DNA from: an uncultured Rhodocyclaceae bacterium
GTDB lineage: Bacteria; Pseudomonadota; Gammaproteobacteria; Burkholderiales; Rhodocyclaceae
Direction of reading: 5' to 3'
Length of the DNA: 64,000 nt
NCBI GenBank assembly: GCA_907163225.1
Contig: OU015322.1
Location: 248,001-312,000, forward strand
Under the pieces are notes generated by a model. The model was not told the origin of the DNA, did no database searches, and worked only from the letters and a program-made list of their open reading frames with translations. Positions 48,074 to 56,891 of the stretch are shown in pieces (the first letter of the stretch is position 1; each line of letters opens with the position of its first letter). The translations under genes and the position numbers were made by a program.

Positions 48074-49432
48074 ATGCAGATGGAAGTTGAACAGAAGTTA
48101 AGTTACGCCGTCGTGGCGGCCGTGCAGTTGCCTAGCGTTAGCGACACGGAGTTCGAAGCGTCGCTCACCGAGTTGCGTGAGCTGGCCAAGACACTCGGTT
48201 TCAAGGTGATTCACACCTTTATCCAGAAGCGCAACAGTTTCGATACGACCGGCTACCTGGGCGTTGGCAAGCGTCAGGAGATTCGCAGTTTCGTTCATGG
48301 CGAGCCGGCTTTTGACGAAGCTGGTGAGCTGCTACCTTTTACGGCTGACGCTACCTTGCCCGAAATCGACGCGATTCTCGTCGACCACGAGATTTCGCCG
48401 TCTCAGGCGCGCAATCTGGAAATCGAGGCGGGTTGCATGGTGATGGATCGCACCATGGTCATCCTCGAGATTTTTCACAACAACGCCCGCTCGCGGGCAG
48501 CCAAGGCGCAGGTGGAAATCGCCCGCCTCGGCTACATGGCGCCGCGCCTGCGCGAGGCGGCCAAGCTGGCTGGATCGCAAGGGCGGCAGCGCAGCGGTGT
48601 TGGTGGCCGCGGGGCCGGCGAGTCGCACACCGAACTCGACAAGCGCAAGATTCGCGACCGCATTGCCGAACTGCAACTGGAAATCCTCGCCATGGAGGCC
48701 GAGCGCAAGACCCAGCGCTCCCGCCGTCAGGAACGCCAGAGCCAGGCGGCTGTCGCGCTGGTCGGCTACACCAATGCCGGCAAATCGACGCTGATGCGGG
48801 CGCTGACCGGCAGCGAAGTGCTGGTCGCCAACAAGCTGTTCGCGACGCTCGACACCACCGTTCGTGCCCTCTACCCGGACAGCGTGCCGCGCGTGCTGGT
48901 CAGCGACACTGTCGGTTTCATCAAGAACCTGCCGCACGGCCTGGTGGCGTCGTTCAAGTCCACGCTCGACGAAGCGCTCGATGCCTCCTTGCTGCTCCAC
49001 GTCATCGACGCCAGCGACCCGGGTTTTGAGCGTCAGCTGGAAGTGACCGACAAGGTGCTCGAAGAAATCGGCGCCGATGTCGTGCCGCGCCTGCGCATTT
49101 TCAACAAGATCGACCATGTCGGCGATGCCGAGGCGCAGGCCGAGTGCGAGGCGGCGCTGCGGGCCAAGTACCCCGATTGCGTCGTGATGAGCGCCCGCCG
49201 GCCGGAGGAAGTCGCGGCGTTACGCATGAAGATCATCGCTTTTTTCCAGCGCGATCACGTCGAGGCCGAGCTGTTCCTGCCCTGGTCGGCACAGCAGTTG
49301 CGCAAGGAGGTCTTTGCTTCCTGCGAGGTGCTGGAGGAGCGTGCCGACGAGGCTGGGGCTTTCTTCTCCGTGCGCGGTGAAGGAGCTGTCATCGATGGCT
49401 TGCGCGAGCAGTTTGCGCAGGTTTCGAGCTAG
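48074..49432 (+). CDS. hflX: Ribosome-associated GTPase HflX
   Basis: The 452-residue protein has the HflX N-terminal domain (DTTGYLGVGKRQEI, ILVDHEISPSQARNLE, MDRTMVILEIFHNNARSRAAKAQVE), the glycine-rich GVGGRGAGESHTELDKR linker, and the GTPase domain (ALVGYTNAGKSTLM P-loop, LFATLDTTVRA switch, VSDTVGFIKNLP, NKID). HflX splits stalled ribosomes under stress. The start at 48074 follows a GAGAAG site; an in-frame ATG at 48020 is less likely. It stands without hfq, its usual partner in this class, so this may be a second hflX copy. Confidence 0.93.
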   Translation: MQMEVEQKLSYAVVAAVQLPSVSDTEFEASLTELRELAKTLGFKVIHTFIQKRNSFDTTGYLGVGKRQEIRSFVHGEPAFDEAGELLPFTADATLPEIDAILVDHEISPSQARNLEIEAGCMVMDRTMVILEIFHNNARSRAAKAQVEIARLGYMAPRLREAAKLAGSQGRQRSGVGGRGAGESHTELDKRKIRDRIAELQLEILAMEAERKTQRSRRQERQSQAAVALVGYTNAGKSTLMRALTGSEVLVANKLFATLDTTVRALYPDSVPRVLVSDTVGFIKNLPHGLVASFKSTLDEALDASLLLHVIDASDPGFERQLEVTDKVLEEIGADVVPRLRIFNKIDHVGDAEAQAECEAALRAKYPDCVVMSARRPEEVAALRMKIIAFFQRDHVEAELFLPWSAQQLRKEVFASCEVLEERADEAGAFFSVRGEGAVIDGLREQFAQVSS

Positions 49433-49454
49433 CGCTCTGGGTCGAAATTCCGGA

Positions 49455-49493
49455 TTGCTACGGTCAACCGGAAAAATTGGCCAATTCTGAAAT
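49455..49493 (+). repeat. Dispersed repeat copy 6
   Basis: TTGCTACGGTCAACCGG, A-run, TTGGCCAATTCTGAAAT, in the 3' flank of hflX, immediately before its terminator. Confidence 0.92.
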
Positions 49494-49502
49494 GCACTGA
49501 AA

Positions 49503-49525
49503 CGCCGGCTTAGCCCGGCGTTTTT
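49503..49525. terminator. Terminator after hflX
   Basis: CGCCGG and CCGGCG pair around CTTAGC, followed by five T on the + strand; it also abuts the end of the convergent ABC gene. Confidence 0.75.
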
Positions 49526-50246
49526 AGTTTGTTGCGGCCTGATGCCGCCTGTCGGCCACGATATTGCCGTCCACCATTTCAATGATCCGGTCGCAACGGG
49601 CGGCCAGCCTCTGGTCGTGGGTGACGATCAGGAAGGTGGTGTTGAGCCGGGTGTTGACCTCTCGGAGCAGGGCGAAGACGTCGTCGGCGGAATGGGTGTC
49701 GAGGTTGCCGGTGGGTTCGTCGGCGAGGACCAGCGAGGGGCTCATGGCCAGGGCGCGGGCGATGGCGACGCGCTGTTGCTGGCCGCCGGAGAGCTGGTTG
49801 GCGAGGTTCTGTTTGCGCTCGGCAAGGCCGACCTGGTCGAGTAGCCGGCCGGCCTGGGCGAACATGTCGGCGTCGGGCCGGCCGCGGGCGACGAGCAGCG
49901 GCATGGCGACGTTTTCCAGTGCCGTGAAGGCGGGAATCAGGTGGTGGTGCTGGAAGACGAAGCCGATGCGCTGGCCGCGCAGGCGGGTCAGGCCGGTGTC
50001 GTCGAGCTGGCCGGTTTCCTGGCCATCGATGAAAAGCTGGCCGCCGCTCGGCCGGTCGAGCAGGCCGATGAGGTTGAGCAGGGTGCTTTTGCCGGAGCCG
50101 GAGGGGCCGATCAGGGCGGCGAATTCGCCGCGTTCGAGGCGCAGGTCGATGCCGTGCAGGATTTCGCTTTCCGTTTCACCGCTGCCGTAGGATTTGCGGA
50201 TATTTTTGAGCTGAAGAACGGGCGTTGTCGTCACGGGATCAGCCAC
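49524..50246 (-). CDS. ABC transporter ATP-binding protein (MacB/LolD type)
   Basis: The 240-residue protein has Walker [16 protein letters not shown], signature [15 protein letters not shown], Walker [13 protein letters not shown] and the H-loop VTHDQ. It belongs to the group that works with FtsX-like permeases in lipoprotein release or MacAB-type mechanotransmission. It overlaps the permease gene by eight bases. Confidence 0.95.
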   Translation of the reverse strand: MADPVTTTPVLQLKNIRKSYGSGETESEILHGIDLRLERGEFAALIGPSGSGKSTLLNLIGLLDRPSGGQLFIDGQETGQLDDTGLTRLRGQRIGFVFQHHHLIPAFTALENVAMPLLVARGRPDADMFAQAGRLLDQVGLAERKQNLANQLSGGQQQRVAIARALAMSPSLVLADEPTGNLDTHSADDVFALLREVNTRLNTTFLIVTHDQRLAARCDRIIEMVDGNIVADRRHQAATN

Positions 50247-51459
50247 GGATCGCTACCACCGGATCAAGGCGCGCCGCCCGGCGGGCCGGCAGCAGGGCGG
50301 AAAGGATGCCGACCAGGCTGGCGCCGCCGGCTGCGATGGCGACCAGCCATGGGTCGACGCCGATGATGAACATCGGCGTGCCGTCCGGGTTGCGCGCCAT
50401 GAGCCGCCAGAGCATCAGGAATGTCCAGGCCAGGCCGGAGCCGAGCAGCGAGCCGAAGAAACCGACAATGCCGCCCTGGAGCAGGAAAATGCGCAGCATC
50501 TGCCCCTGCGAGGCGCCCATGGCGCGCAGGATGCCGATTTCGCGGGCACGCTGGATGACCGAAACGACGAGCACGCTGGCGATGCCGAAGGCGACCGACA
50601 GGCCGATGAAGAAGCGGATGACGTTGCTCGATACGCGCTGCGAGGTCAGCGCGGTGACGAACTGGGCGTTGGTCTTGATCCAGCTGTCTGCGGTCAACCC
50701 GGTTTCGGCGGCAATTTTGCTGGCCAGCCGTTCAGCCTCGTCGATGTCGTGCAGCGAAATGTCGATGCTCGACACGCCGCCGACCAGATCGAGCAGGCTT
50801 TGCGCCGAGCGCAGGCTGACATAGACGTTGCGGGCATTGACACCCTTGTTGCCGAGGTCAAAGAGGCCCGTGACGGTAAAGGTTTCGGTGGCGTCGCCAG
50901 CCGTCGTGACACGGATTTTGTCGCCGATGTCGGCGCCGAGGTCCTTGGCCAGCTCGATGCCGATCACCGCCTCGCCGGCGCCGACGCGCAACTGGCCGGC
51001 GACCATGCGTTCTGGAAGGGCGATGACGCCGCTGTAGCGCACCGGGTCGATGCCGAGCAGGGTGATCGCCTTGTTGGCGTCGCCGCGCACGACGAAGGCA
51101 GGGCCGGAGGCAATCGGCGAAATGGCGGCGATTTCCGGCAACGCTTCCAGTCGGGCCTGAATCTGCTGCCACTGGTCGATCGAGCGCAGGCGCTGGGCCT
51201 GTTTTTGCAGGCGCAGGGCAACGCCGGCCGCCGACGATTGCGGGCGGGCGATTTCCTCGGGCGGCAACAGAACGATGTGGGCCTGCGAACTGAGCGTGCG
51301 TTTGACCAGATTGGCCTGCAAACCGGAAAGCAGCGCCGACATGAAGACGATGACGGCGACGCCAACGCCGACGCCGACGATAATCAGCAGCGACTGCATG
51401 CGGCCCTCACGCAGGAAGCGGATGGCGGCGATCCACTCGAAAGGCATCCAGGATTTCAT
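50239..51459 (-). CDS. FtsX-like ABC permease (MacB type)
   Basis: The 406-residue protein has an N-terminal span ([21 protein letters not shown]), a large periplasmic MacB-PCD domain (about 40-260), and three C-terminal spans ([60 protein letters not shown]) with the [15 protein letters not shown] ending typical of this family. Together with the ATPase and the adaptor it should form an export or efflux complex. Confidence 0.93.
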   Translation of the reverse strand: MKSWMPFEWIAAIRFLREGRMQSLLIIVGVGVGVAVIVFMSALLSGLQANLVKRTLSSQAHIVLLPPEEIARPQSSAAGVALRLQKQAQRLRSIDQWQQIQARLEALPEIAAISPIASGPAFVVRGDANKAITLLGIDPVRYSGVIALPERMVAGQLRVGAGEAVIGIELAKDLGADIGDKIRVTTAGDATETFTVTGLFDLGNKGVNARNVYVSLRSAQSLLDLVGGVSSIDISLHDIDEAERLASKIAAETGLTADSWIKTNAQFVTALTSQRVSSNVIRFFIGLSVAFGIASVLVVSVIQRAREIGILRAMGASQGQMLRIFLLQGGIVGFFGSLLGSGLAWTFLMLWRLMARNPDGTPMFIIGVDPWLVAIAAGGASLVGILSALLPARRAARLDPVVAIRG

Positions 51460-51491
51460 TTTTGGCCGTTATTTCCGGTTGACCGTAGAAA
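51453..51491 (-). repeat. Dispersed repeat copy 7, supplying the stop of the adaptor gene
   Basis: Minus-strand reading TTTCTACGGTCAACCGG, AAATAAC, GGCCAAAAATGAAAT. The adaptor protein's last codons and TAA stop fall inside it, and its right end overlaps the start region of the permease gene. Confidence 0.9.
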
Positions 51492-52701
51492 CCTTGCGGC
51501 CCTCGGCCAAGGCCTGGCTGGCCGCCGCCAATGCTTCGCCGGCGACAACGCCATCGAGGATTTCCACCCGACCGGCGCCGCGGATGCCGAGCTTGACCGG
51601 CTGGCGCTGTGCCACGCCATCGCGCACCACCATCACCCACGGCTGGCCGGACGCCTGGTCGCGGATGACATCGGCCGGCACGATCAGCGTGTCGGCGCGG
51701 TGGGCCGAGGCGATGTCGATGGAAACAGTCATTTCATGCTTCAGGTAAGCCGGCGGCTCGGCGACGCGCAGGCGGATTTCGACCGAGCCGCGCTGGGCAT
51801 CGACGGCCGGGGCGATGTAGGTGACCTCGGCCGTGAAGTGTTCGCCGGGGTAGGCATCGGCTGAGGCCAGCGCCGTCTGGCCAAGCTGGAGCAGGGCAAG
51901 ATTTTTTTCGTCGATCTGCGCCGTCAGTTCGGTGTCGCCCTTCGGCGCCACCGTCAGCAAGACCTTGCCCGGCTGCACCATGTCGCCGGCTTCGACATTG
52001 CGCGTCAGCACCCGGCCGGCACCCGGCGCCGTCAGCGTGGCGTAGGCCAGCCGCGCTTCGGCCACGGCCAGTGCGGCGCGCGCCTGTTCGACATTGCTGC
52101 GCACCACCTGCGCCTCGCTGCCGCCCGGCTGGTTGCTGGCCAGCTGCAACTTGGCCGCCTGCCACTGGCTGTCGGCGACCTGCGCGTTGCGCCGGGCATC
52201 GTCGAGCTGGGCGGTGCTGTAAAACCTCTTGGCGACCAGTTCGCCGACCCGCTCGAATTGGCGCTTCGCCTGCTGGGTGTTGGCTTCCGCCTGCTGCACG
52301 CTTTGCTCGGCCACCGGCCGGCCGAGGCGGTCGAGCTGGCGTTGTTTGGCCTCGGCCTGCGCCAGGCTGGCCCGGGCCTGGGCGACGCTCGCCCGCCATT
52401 CGGTGTCGTCGAGCTGGATCATCGTTTGGCCGGCCGTCACGGCATCGCCTTCGCGCACCTTGACGGCGACAACGCGGGCGCTGATCTGCGCCGCCACCTC
52501 GATGCGCTGCGGCGTGCGTACCCGGCCGCTGGCCACTACCGCCTGGCGCAGTTCGCCGCGTTCTGCCACGGCAACGACTACACGTTCGCCGGACCAGCGG
52601 GTGTACCCGGTGACGAGCAGGGCCAGCCCGACAATCGCGGCAACGGCGAGCAGGCTTGAGCGGGAGCGGAGAAAGCGGGTCATGGTGGCCTGGAATTTCA
52701 T
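51469..52701 (-). CDS. MacA/RND-type periplasmic adaptor (membrane fusion protein)
   Basis: The 410-residue protein has an N-terminal span (SLLAVAAIVGLALLVTGYTRW), a biotinyl-lipoyl domain (IEVAAQISARVVAVKVREGDAV), a helical hairpin rich in Gln/Ala (SLAQAEAKQRQLDRL), and beta-barrel domains (TLTAPGAGRVLTRNVEAGDM). It links inner-membrane ABC export to an outer-membrane channel; no TolC gene is near. The C-terminal TVNRK and stop are encoded by a dispersed-repeat copy. It starts the three-gene operon adaptor-permease-ATPase. Confidence 0.92.
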   Translation of the reverse strand: MKFQATMTRFLRSRSSLLAVAAIVGLALLVTGYTRWSGERVVVAVAERGELRQAVVASGRVRTPQRIEVAAQISARVVAVKVREGDAVTAGQTMIQLDDTEWRASVAQARASLAQAEAKQRQLDRLGRPVAEQSVQQAEANTQQAKRQFERVGELVAKRFYSTAQLDDARRNAQVADSQWQAAKLQLASNQPGGSEAQVVRSNVEQARAALAVAEARLAYATLTAPGAGRVLTRNVEAGDMVQPGKVLLTVAPKGDTELTAQIDEKNLALLQLGQTALASADAYPGEHFTAEVTYIAPAVDAQRGSVEIRLRVAEPPAYLKHEMTVSIDIASAHRADTLIVPADVIRDQASGQPWVMVVRDGVAQRQPVKLGIRGAGRVEILDGVVAGEALAAASQALAEGRKVSTVNRK

Positions 52702-52809
52702 GAGTGAATGATGGGGCAGGGCACGATCTTAAACGATGGGCGGTACCGCACGGTGTATAATTGTTTGCTTATTTAGTGGAACGCCATTGCGGGGCTTCTG
52801 GAGCGCATC

Positions 52810-53784
52810 GTGCTGAAGTTTTTATCCTTCGTTTCAAAGAATCTGATCCTCGCCATTCCAGTCATGATGCTGCTCGGTTTCGGTTTCGGCCTGCTCGCGC
52901 CGACCGCCTGGCTCAAGTCGCTGATCGTGCCGCTGACCTTCCTGATGGTCTATCCGATGATGGTCACGCTCAAGCTGAGCAAGGTGCTCGAAGGCGGCGA
53001 CAGCAAGGCGCAACTGCTCGCCCAGCTGATCAGTTTCGGCATTATCCCCTTCGTCGCCTTCGGCCTTGGCCAAACCTTTTTCCCGAACCAGCCGTACTAC
53101 GCCATGGGCCTGCTGCTCGCCGCACTGCTACCGACCTCGGGCATGACCATTTCCTGGACCGGCTTTGCCGGCGGCAATCTCGGCGCGGCGGTCAAGATGA
53201 CGGTGCTCGGCCTGATCCTCGGTTCGCTGGCGACGCCCTTCTACGTTCAATGGCTGATGGGCGCGAACGTGCCGGTCGATCTGTGGGCGGTGTTTTCGCA
53301 GATATTCTTCATCGTTTTCCTGCCCATGGTGGCCGGCCATTTCACGCAAAGCTACCTGCTCAAGAAGCATGGCCCGAAGGCTTTCCAGGCCGAATGGGGG
53401 CCGAAATTCCCGCCCTTCTCGACACTCGGCGTGCTCGGCATCGTCTTTGTCGCCATGGCCCTCAAGGCCCAGCAACTGGCCGCCCAGCCGGCCGAATTGC
53501 TGCAACTCGTCGGCCCGCTGCTCGCACTCTACGGCATCAACTACCTGCTCAGCACCCTCGTCGCCAAGGCCCTGTTGCCGCGCGGCGATGCCATCGCGCT
53601 GGTGTACGGCACGGTCATGCGCAACCTGTCGATCGCCCTGGCCCTGGCCATGAACGCCTTCGGCAGCGCCGCCTCCGACGCCGCCCTTGTCATCACCCTG
53701 GCCTATATCATCCAGGTCCAGTCCGCCGCCTGGTACGTCAAGCTGACTGATAGGCTGTTCGGGAAAAAGCCGGTTCAGGCGTGA
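52810..53784 (+). CDS. BASS/ACR3-type ten-span transporter
   Basis: The 324-residue protein has about ten hydrophobic segments (for example LILAIPVMMLLGFGFGLLAP, AMGLLLAALLPTSGMTISW). It matches the bile acid:sodium symporter/arsenite exporter ACR3-like superfamily (PTSGMT motif, NLSIALALAMNAFG). The substrate is unknown. It uses a GTG start. The 4Fe-4S gene overlaps its stop, so the pair may be co-expressed. A decayed copy of its 3' end lies at 54991-55185. Confidence 0.87.
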   Translation: MLKFLSFVSKNLILAIPVMMLLGFGFGLLAPTAWLKSLIVPLTFLMVYPMMVTLKLSKVLEGGDSKAQLLAQLISFGIIPFVAFGLGQTFFPNQPYYAMGLLLAALLPTSGMTISWTGFAGGNLGAAVKMTVLGLILGSLATPFYVQWLMGANVPVDLWAVFSQIFFIVFLPMVAGHFTQSYLLKKHGPKAFQAEWGPKFPPFSTLGVLGIVFVAMALKAQQLAAQPAELLQLVGPLLALYGINYLLSTLVAKALLPRGDAIALVYGTVMRNLSIALALAMNAFGSAASDAALVITLAYIIQVQSAAWYVKLTDRLFGKKPVQA

Positions 53785-54788
53785 GAGCGACTGCGCAACG
53801 GCGTCAATACCCGGTTATTCCTGTCGTTTCTGAAGCCCTTCCGGCAGCACGTCGGCTGCAGAAACGGCGGCGGCTGATGCAGGCAGGGTTCTACCTGCTC
53901 TTCATTCTGGCACCAGTTTTCGATCTGTTTCGCCTGGATCTGCAAGCCGATCATGCCTGGCTGCTTGGCATGGAGTGGCGGCTCGGGCTGGATGCCTTTC
54001 AAGGTAAGGGCGCCAATGGCGCACTGGCCGGCCTGCATATTTTCCTGCGCCTGATTTTGCCGGTTTTTGCGCTGGCCGCCCTGTTGATCGCAGTGTCGTG
54101 GAAATGGGGGCGCCTGTTCTGTGGCTGGCTGTGTCCGCATTTTCCCATGGTCGAATTCATAAACGAGTTGGTAATCCGAGCCAGTGGGAAAGTTTTAGTT
54201 TGGGATGCGGAGCGATTGTCGCCTCATCGTCCTGATGGCACCCAACGGCGCACTGCAGCCGTCTGGTGGTGGCCGGCGCTGCTGGTCAGCGTGGCGGTCG
54301 CGTTTGTCTGGGCGCTTGTCCTGCTGACTTACGTTTTGCCGCCCAGAGAAGTTTATGGAAACCTGTGGCACGGCGAACTGACTGTCAATCAGGGCATTTT
54401 TCTGGCCATTGTCACGACTGTTTTGAGTCTTGATTTTCTCTTCGCGCGCCACCTGTTTTGTCGCTACATGTGTTCGGTTGGCTTGTTTCAAAGTCTGGCC
54501 TGGATGACAAATCGCGATGCGCTGGTTGTCGGCTTCGATCGCCAGCGTGCAGAAGCCTGTCGTGAATGCCTGCCCGAGCGTGGCGCTGCCTGCAATGTCG
54601 TTTGTCCGATGCGCCTGAAACCGCGCAGCATCAAGCGTCACATGTTCACTTGCACCCAGTGCGGCCTTTGCCTGGCGGCTTGTGCGGAAACTCAGCACGA
54701 AAATCCGGCCGGGCCTCTTCTGACCTGGGTATCTGGCGAGGCCGCACGCCAGAATGAGGCTGGGTTTAGCGCAACACGACGGGATTGA
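53781..54788 (+). CDS. Membrane 4Fe-4S polyferredoxin (NapH/CcoG-like)
   Basis: The 335-residue protein has about four membrane spans (MQAGFYLLFILAPVFDLF, LILPVFALAALLIAVSW, WPALLVSVAVAFVWALVLL, GIFLAIVTTVLSLDFLFA) and cysteine clusters CGWLCPHFP, CRYMCSVG, and CTQCGLCLAAC near the C-terminus, plus CRECLPERGAACNVVCP. This is the polyferredoxin layout of NapH/NosR/CcoG, where it moves electrons across or to the periplasm. It uses a GTG start overlapping the transporter stop. The redox partner is unknown. Confidence 0.85.
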   Translation: MRATAQRRQYPVIPVVSEALPAARRLQKRRRLMQAGFYLLFILAPVFDLFRLDLQADHAWLLGMEWRLGLDAFQGKGANGALAGLHIFLRLILPVFALAALLIAVSWKWGRLFCGWLCPHFPMVEFINELVIRASGKVLVWDAERLSPHRPDGTQRRTAAVWWWPALLVSVAVAFVWALVLLTYVLPPREVYGNLWHGELTVNQGIFLAIVTTVLSLDFLFARHLFCRYMCSVGLFQSLAWMTNRDALVVGFDRQRAEACRECLPERGAACNVVCPMRLKPRSIKRHMFTCTQCGLCLAACAETQHENPAGPLLTWVSGEAARQNEAGFSATRRD

Positions 54789-54819
54789 ATCATTGCCCAA
54801 TCCCGAAGCGGATTCCTGC

Positions 54820-54878
54820 GACCATAGAAGCAACGGCTGGCCCTACGGTCAACCGGAAAAAACACCCAAAACTGAAAT
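54820..54878 (+). repeat. Dispersed repeat copy 8 (extended form)
   Basis: GACCATAGAAGCAACGG, CTGGCCCTACGGTCAACC, GG, A-run, CACCCAAAACTGAAAT: the most complete extended copy, in the 3' flank of the polyferredoxin gene and followed at once by a terminator. Confidence 0.93.
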
Positions 54879-54955
54879 GCAAAAACCCCGGCCAGTCAGC
54901 GCCGGGGTTTTGGTTTGCGTCGGTCTTGTTCAGGAGTCGCGCATGGTCTGGGGTC
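54845..54955. repeat. Direct repeat, left copy (about 110 bp)
   Basis: From the ACGGTC core of repeat copy 8 through the terminator and about 35 bases beyond, this matches 56397-56506 with only a few changes. Its right part corresponds to the last codons of the 56482 gene on the minus strand (RDS and stop, against RDA and stop). Confidence 0.85.
54881..54912 (+). terminator. Terminator after the polyferredoxin gene
   Basis: CCCCGGC pairs with GCCGGGG, with five A before and four T after; nearly identical to the hairpin at 56433. Confidence 0.85.
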
Positions 54956-54990
54956 ACAAAACAATTGGGGCGTGCCCCCTATTTACAATC

Positions 54991-55185
54991 GTCGCCAAGG
55001 CCCTGCTGCCGCGCGGCGACGCCATCGCGCTGGTCTACGGCACAGTCATGTGCAACCTGTCGATCGCTCTGCCCATGGCCATGAACGCCTTCGGCAGCGC
55101 CGCCTCCGACGCCGCCTGGCCTACATCATCCAGGTCCTGGTACGTCAAGCTGACCGATAGGCTGTTCTGGAAGAAACCGGTTTAG
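54991..55185 (+). pseudogene. Decayed duplicate of the transporter gene 3' end
   Basis: This aligns with bases 53562-53784 of the BASS/ACR3 gene at roughly nine bases in ten (VAKALLPRGDAIALVYGTV, then NLSIALPMAMNAFGSAASDA). It has two internal deletions of 13 and 11 bases, which together restore the frame, and ends at a TAG near the original stop. Two to three transmembrane helices' worth of codons remain. It has no start and cannot be a transporter. Confidence 0.9.
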
Positions 55186-55536
55186 GGCTGAGCCTGTGCC
55201 TGTGCCCAATAGGCGCAATGTTCGGTGGTGATCTGCGGCTTGGCAGCCCGAGTGGCTACGAGAAAACTCCTTCTTGGACACCGCATTTATCGGACGACAT
55301 GCGGCCAGGAGCGGCCAGTCAGCCATTCATCCCATATGCGGTCGTTCACGATAGTTTTGTCCCATAGGGCGAAATTTAAAATCCGGTATGACATATCGAA
55401 GTTGTTATACTGATGGTAAATATCCCAAGTAACTGATTAGTATGAACTTAGAGCTGGATTTTTGGCGTCAGCAATATCAATTGTTATACGGAGCCCAGGG
55501 GCCGCGTAAACACTGTTGAGCATCTTAGGAGGCCCC
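55186..55536. other. A+T-richer intergenic region upstream of the orphan gene
   Basis: 350 bases with no supported gene, noticeably richer in A+T than the surroundings (around 55370-55490). It should hold the orphan gene's promoter; TTGTTATACTGATGG near 55405 contains a TATACT hexamer but no convincing -35. Confidence 0.5.
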
Positions 55537-56265
55537 ATGCTTACTGCTGAGACCGTAATCGGTACGGTTGTCACTTTCGTTGTAAAAAAGGTTGCAACCC
55601 GAATTGTCAGCCTTACTTCTGACAAGCGGAAAAAGGCCAGTCGTTCTCTAACCAAGCTCTACTACTGCGTTCAGGCCCTCGATGACGTTACCGAGTCAAT
55701 TTTCCATACCGCGAGTAGCTTCCGCTCCACGAAAACTGGTGAGGCATATGCGGTCATGAATGCGCTTAACAATCACATGCATGAAGTAGCCTTGGCTTCA
55801 AATATGTTCATTGATCTTGGGCATGAACTGCATGCGGGGCTGGAGATTATTGACCCGGCGCTGGCGCAATGCAGCGATGCTCTTTACGTCAGCAAATTTG
55901 ACTTCCTGACAGAGATGTCCAGATCGTTGGAATGGAACCACTCAGGGAAAGAAGGACGCATCATAATTAAGATGCCAGTAAGAACAGTTGAATCAGAAGT
56001 CCTTGAGCGTGGTTACGAAGAAACCCTTGACGCCTACCGACGAGGCGAAAAAGTCTATTGGCCAGACACTTGGACGGACAGCGCCGAGCCACCGGAGGTC
56101 ATATTGACCTGGGAGGACAACGCGGCCGCTACTGAATTCCTTCAACGCCTAGCGGAACATCGAAAGTGCCTCGTTGATGCAAAGAGAATGCTTCGGGAGC
56201 TGCTGTGTAAGAGCTTCACGGTGGACGAGCTGCTGTTCCAAACTGATAGCCACCCGTATCGTTAG
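55537..56265 (+). CDS. Orphan protein of unknown function between direct repeats
   Basis: The 242-residue protein is not recognised. A hydrophobic N-terminal helix (TVIGTVVTFVVKKVATRIV) is followed by mostly helical sequence and an acidic stretch (EKVYWPDTWTDSAEPPEVI). The start at 55537 has an ideal AGGAGG four bases upstream; an ATG at 55516 lacks one. Base composition differs from the neighbours, and the gene sits alone between two near-identical repeat-terminator units, so recent acquisition is likely. It could be a defence-type or phage-derived gene, but nothing in the sequence proves this. Confidence 0.75.
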   Translation: MLTAETVIGTVVTFVVKKVATRIVSLTSDKRKKASRSLTKLYYCVQALDDVTESIFHTASSFRSTKTGEAYAVMNALNNHMHEVALASNMFIDLGHELHAGLEIIDPALAQCSDALYVSKFDFLTEMSRSLEWNHSGKEGRIIIKMPVRTVESEVLERGYEETLDAYRRGEKVYWPDTWTDSAEPPEVILTWEDNAAATEFLQRLAEHRKCLVDAKRMLRELLCKSFTVDELLFQTDSHPYR

Positions 56266-56390
56266 CGATGATGCCCAACCTTGCTATCCACGGTCCTTGC
56301 GCAAGACGCCGCGCAAGGCGGTGATTTTGAACGTTCCGGAATGATCGCTTTTCAAAGCAGGCTATCTCCGCAACGGGGCGACAATTGTCG

Positions 56391-56430
56391 CTCACCACGG
56401 TCAACCGGAAAAAACACCCAAAATTGAAAT
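56391..56430 (+). repeat. Dispersed repeat copy 9
   Basis: CACCACGGTCAACCGG, A-run, CACCCAAAATTGAAAT, directly followed by a terminator. Near-identical to copy 8 in its right half. Confidence 0.92.
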
Positions 56431-56506
56431 GCAAAAACCCCGGCCTGACAGCGCCGGGGTTTTTGTTTGTGGCGGGCTGGTTCAGGCGTCGCGCAGGGCC
56501 AGGGTC
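56397..56506. repeat. Direct repeat, right copy (about 110 bp)
   Basis: Partner of 54845-54955. It contains repeat copy 9, the terminator, and the true last codons of the 56482 gene. Confidence 0.85.
56433..56465. terminator. Bidirectional terminator between the orphan gene and the 56482 gene
   Basis: AAAAACCCCGGC pairs with GCCGGGGTTTTT around CTGACAGC. It can end both convergent genes. Confidence 0.88.
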
Positions 56507-56871
56507 CAGGCTTCCATGGCTTGGTTGGCTGGTTGCATCGGGGCTTCCATGAAGCTGATGACGAATTTGTCGCCCATGTCGGCGATGCCGATGGAACGGG
56601 GGCGGACGGCGAGCATTTGCGGGGTCGGAATGGCGAAGCCGAAGCAGAAGATGATGTCGATTGCGGCGGTCATGCCTTCGACGATGGGGCCGCCGATCTT
56701 GGTGGTGTGGGCGTAGTGGTCAAAAACGCCGATGAACTGAACCTTAGGGTTTTCGGCGATCTTGCCTTTGTAGTAGGCGACGAGCGCGTCTACGGTCTTG
56801 TGGGTGGTTTCCGTCTTGGCGATTTCGGCGACGAAGATGGGGTATTTTTCCTGGAGCAGGGTTTGTTTCAT
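56482..56871 (-). CDS. Conserved small protein of unknown function
   Basis: The 129-residue protein begins MKQTLLQEKYPIFVAEIAKT and contains FIGVFDHYAHTTKIGG and a hydrophobic IDIIFCFGFAIPTP. I do not recognise the family with confidence. No signal peptide is seen. It is the last gene of a three-gene minus-strand unit behind a Rieske protein and a DUF2141 protein, which suggests a redox-linked or respiratory setting. Its last codons are duplicated at about 54930-54952. Confidence 0.75.
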   Translation of the reverse strand: MKQTLLQEKYPIFVAEIAKTETTHKTVDALVAYYKGKIAENPKVQFIGVFDHYAHTTKIGGPIVEGMTAAIDIIFCFGFAIPTPQMLAVRPRSIGIADMGDKFVISFMEAPMQPANQAMEAWTLALRDA

Positions 56872-56891
56872 GGGTTTTCCAATGGGTTAAG

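Noticed and set aside
50680-50720. Repeat-like TGCGGTCAACCCGG in the MacB-type permease gene
   Set aside because: The A-run is absent and the right arm matches poorly; taken as chance.
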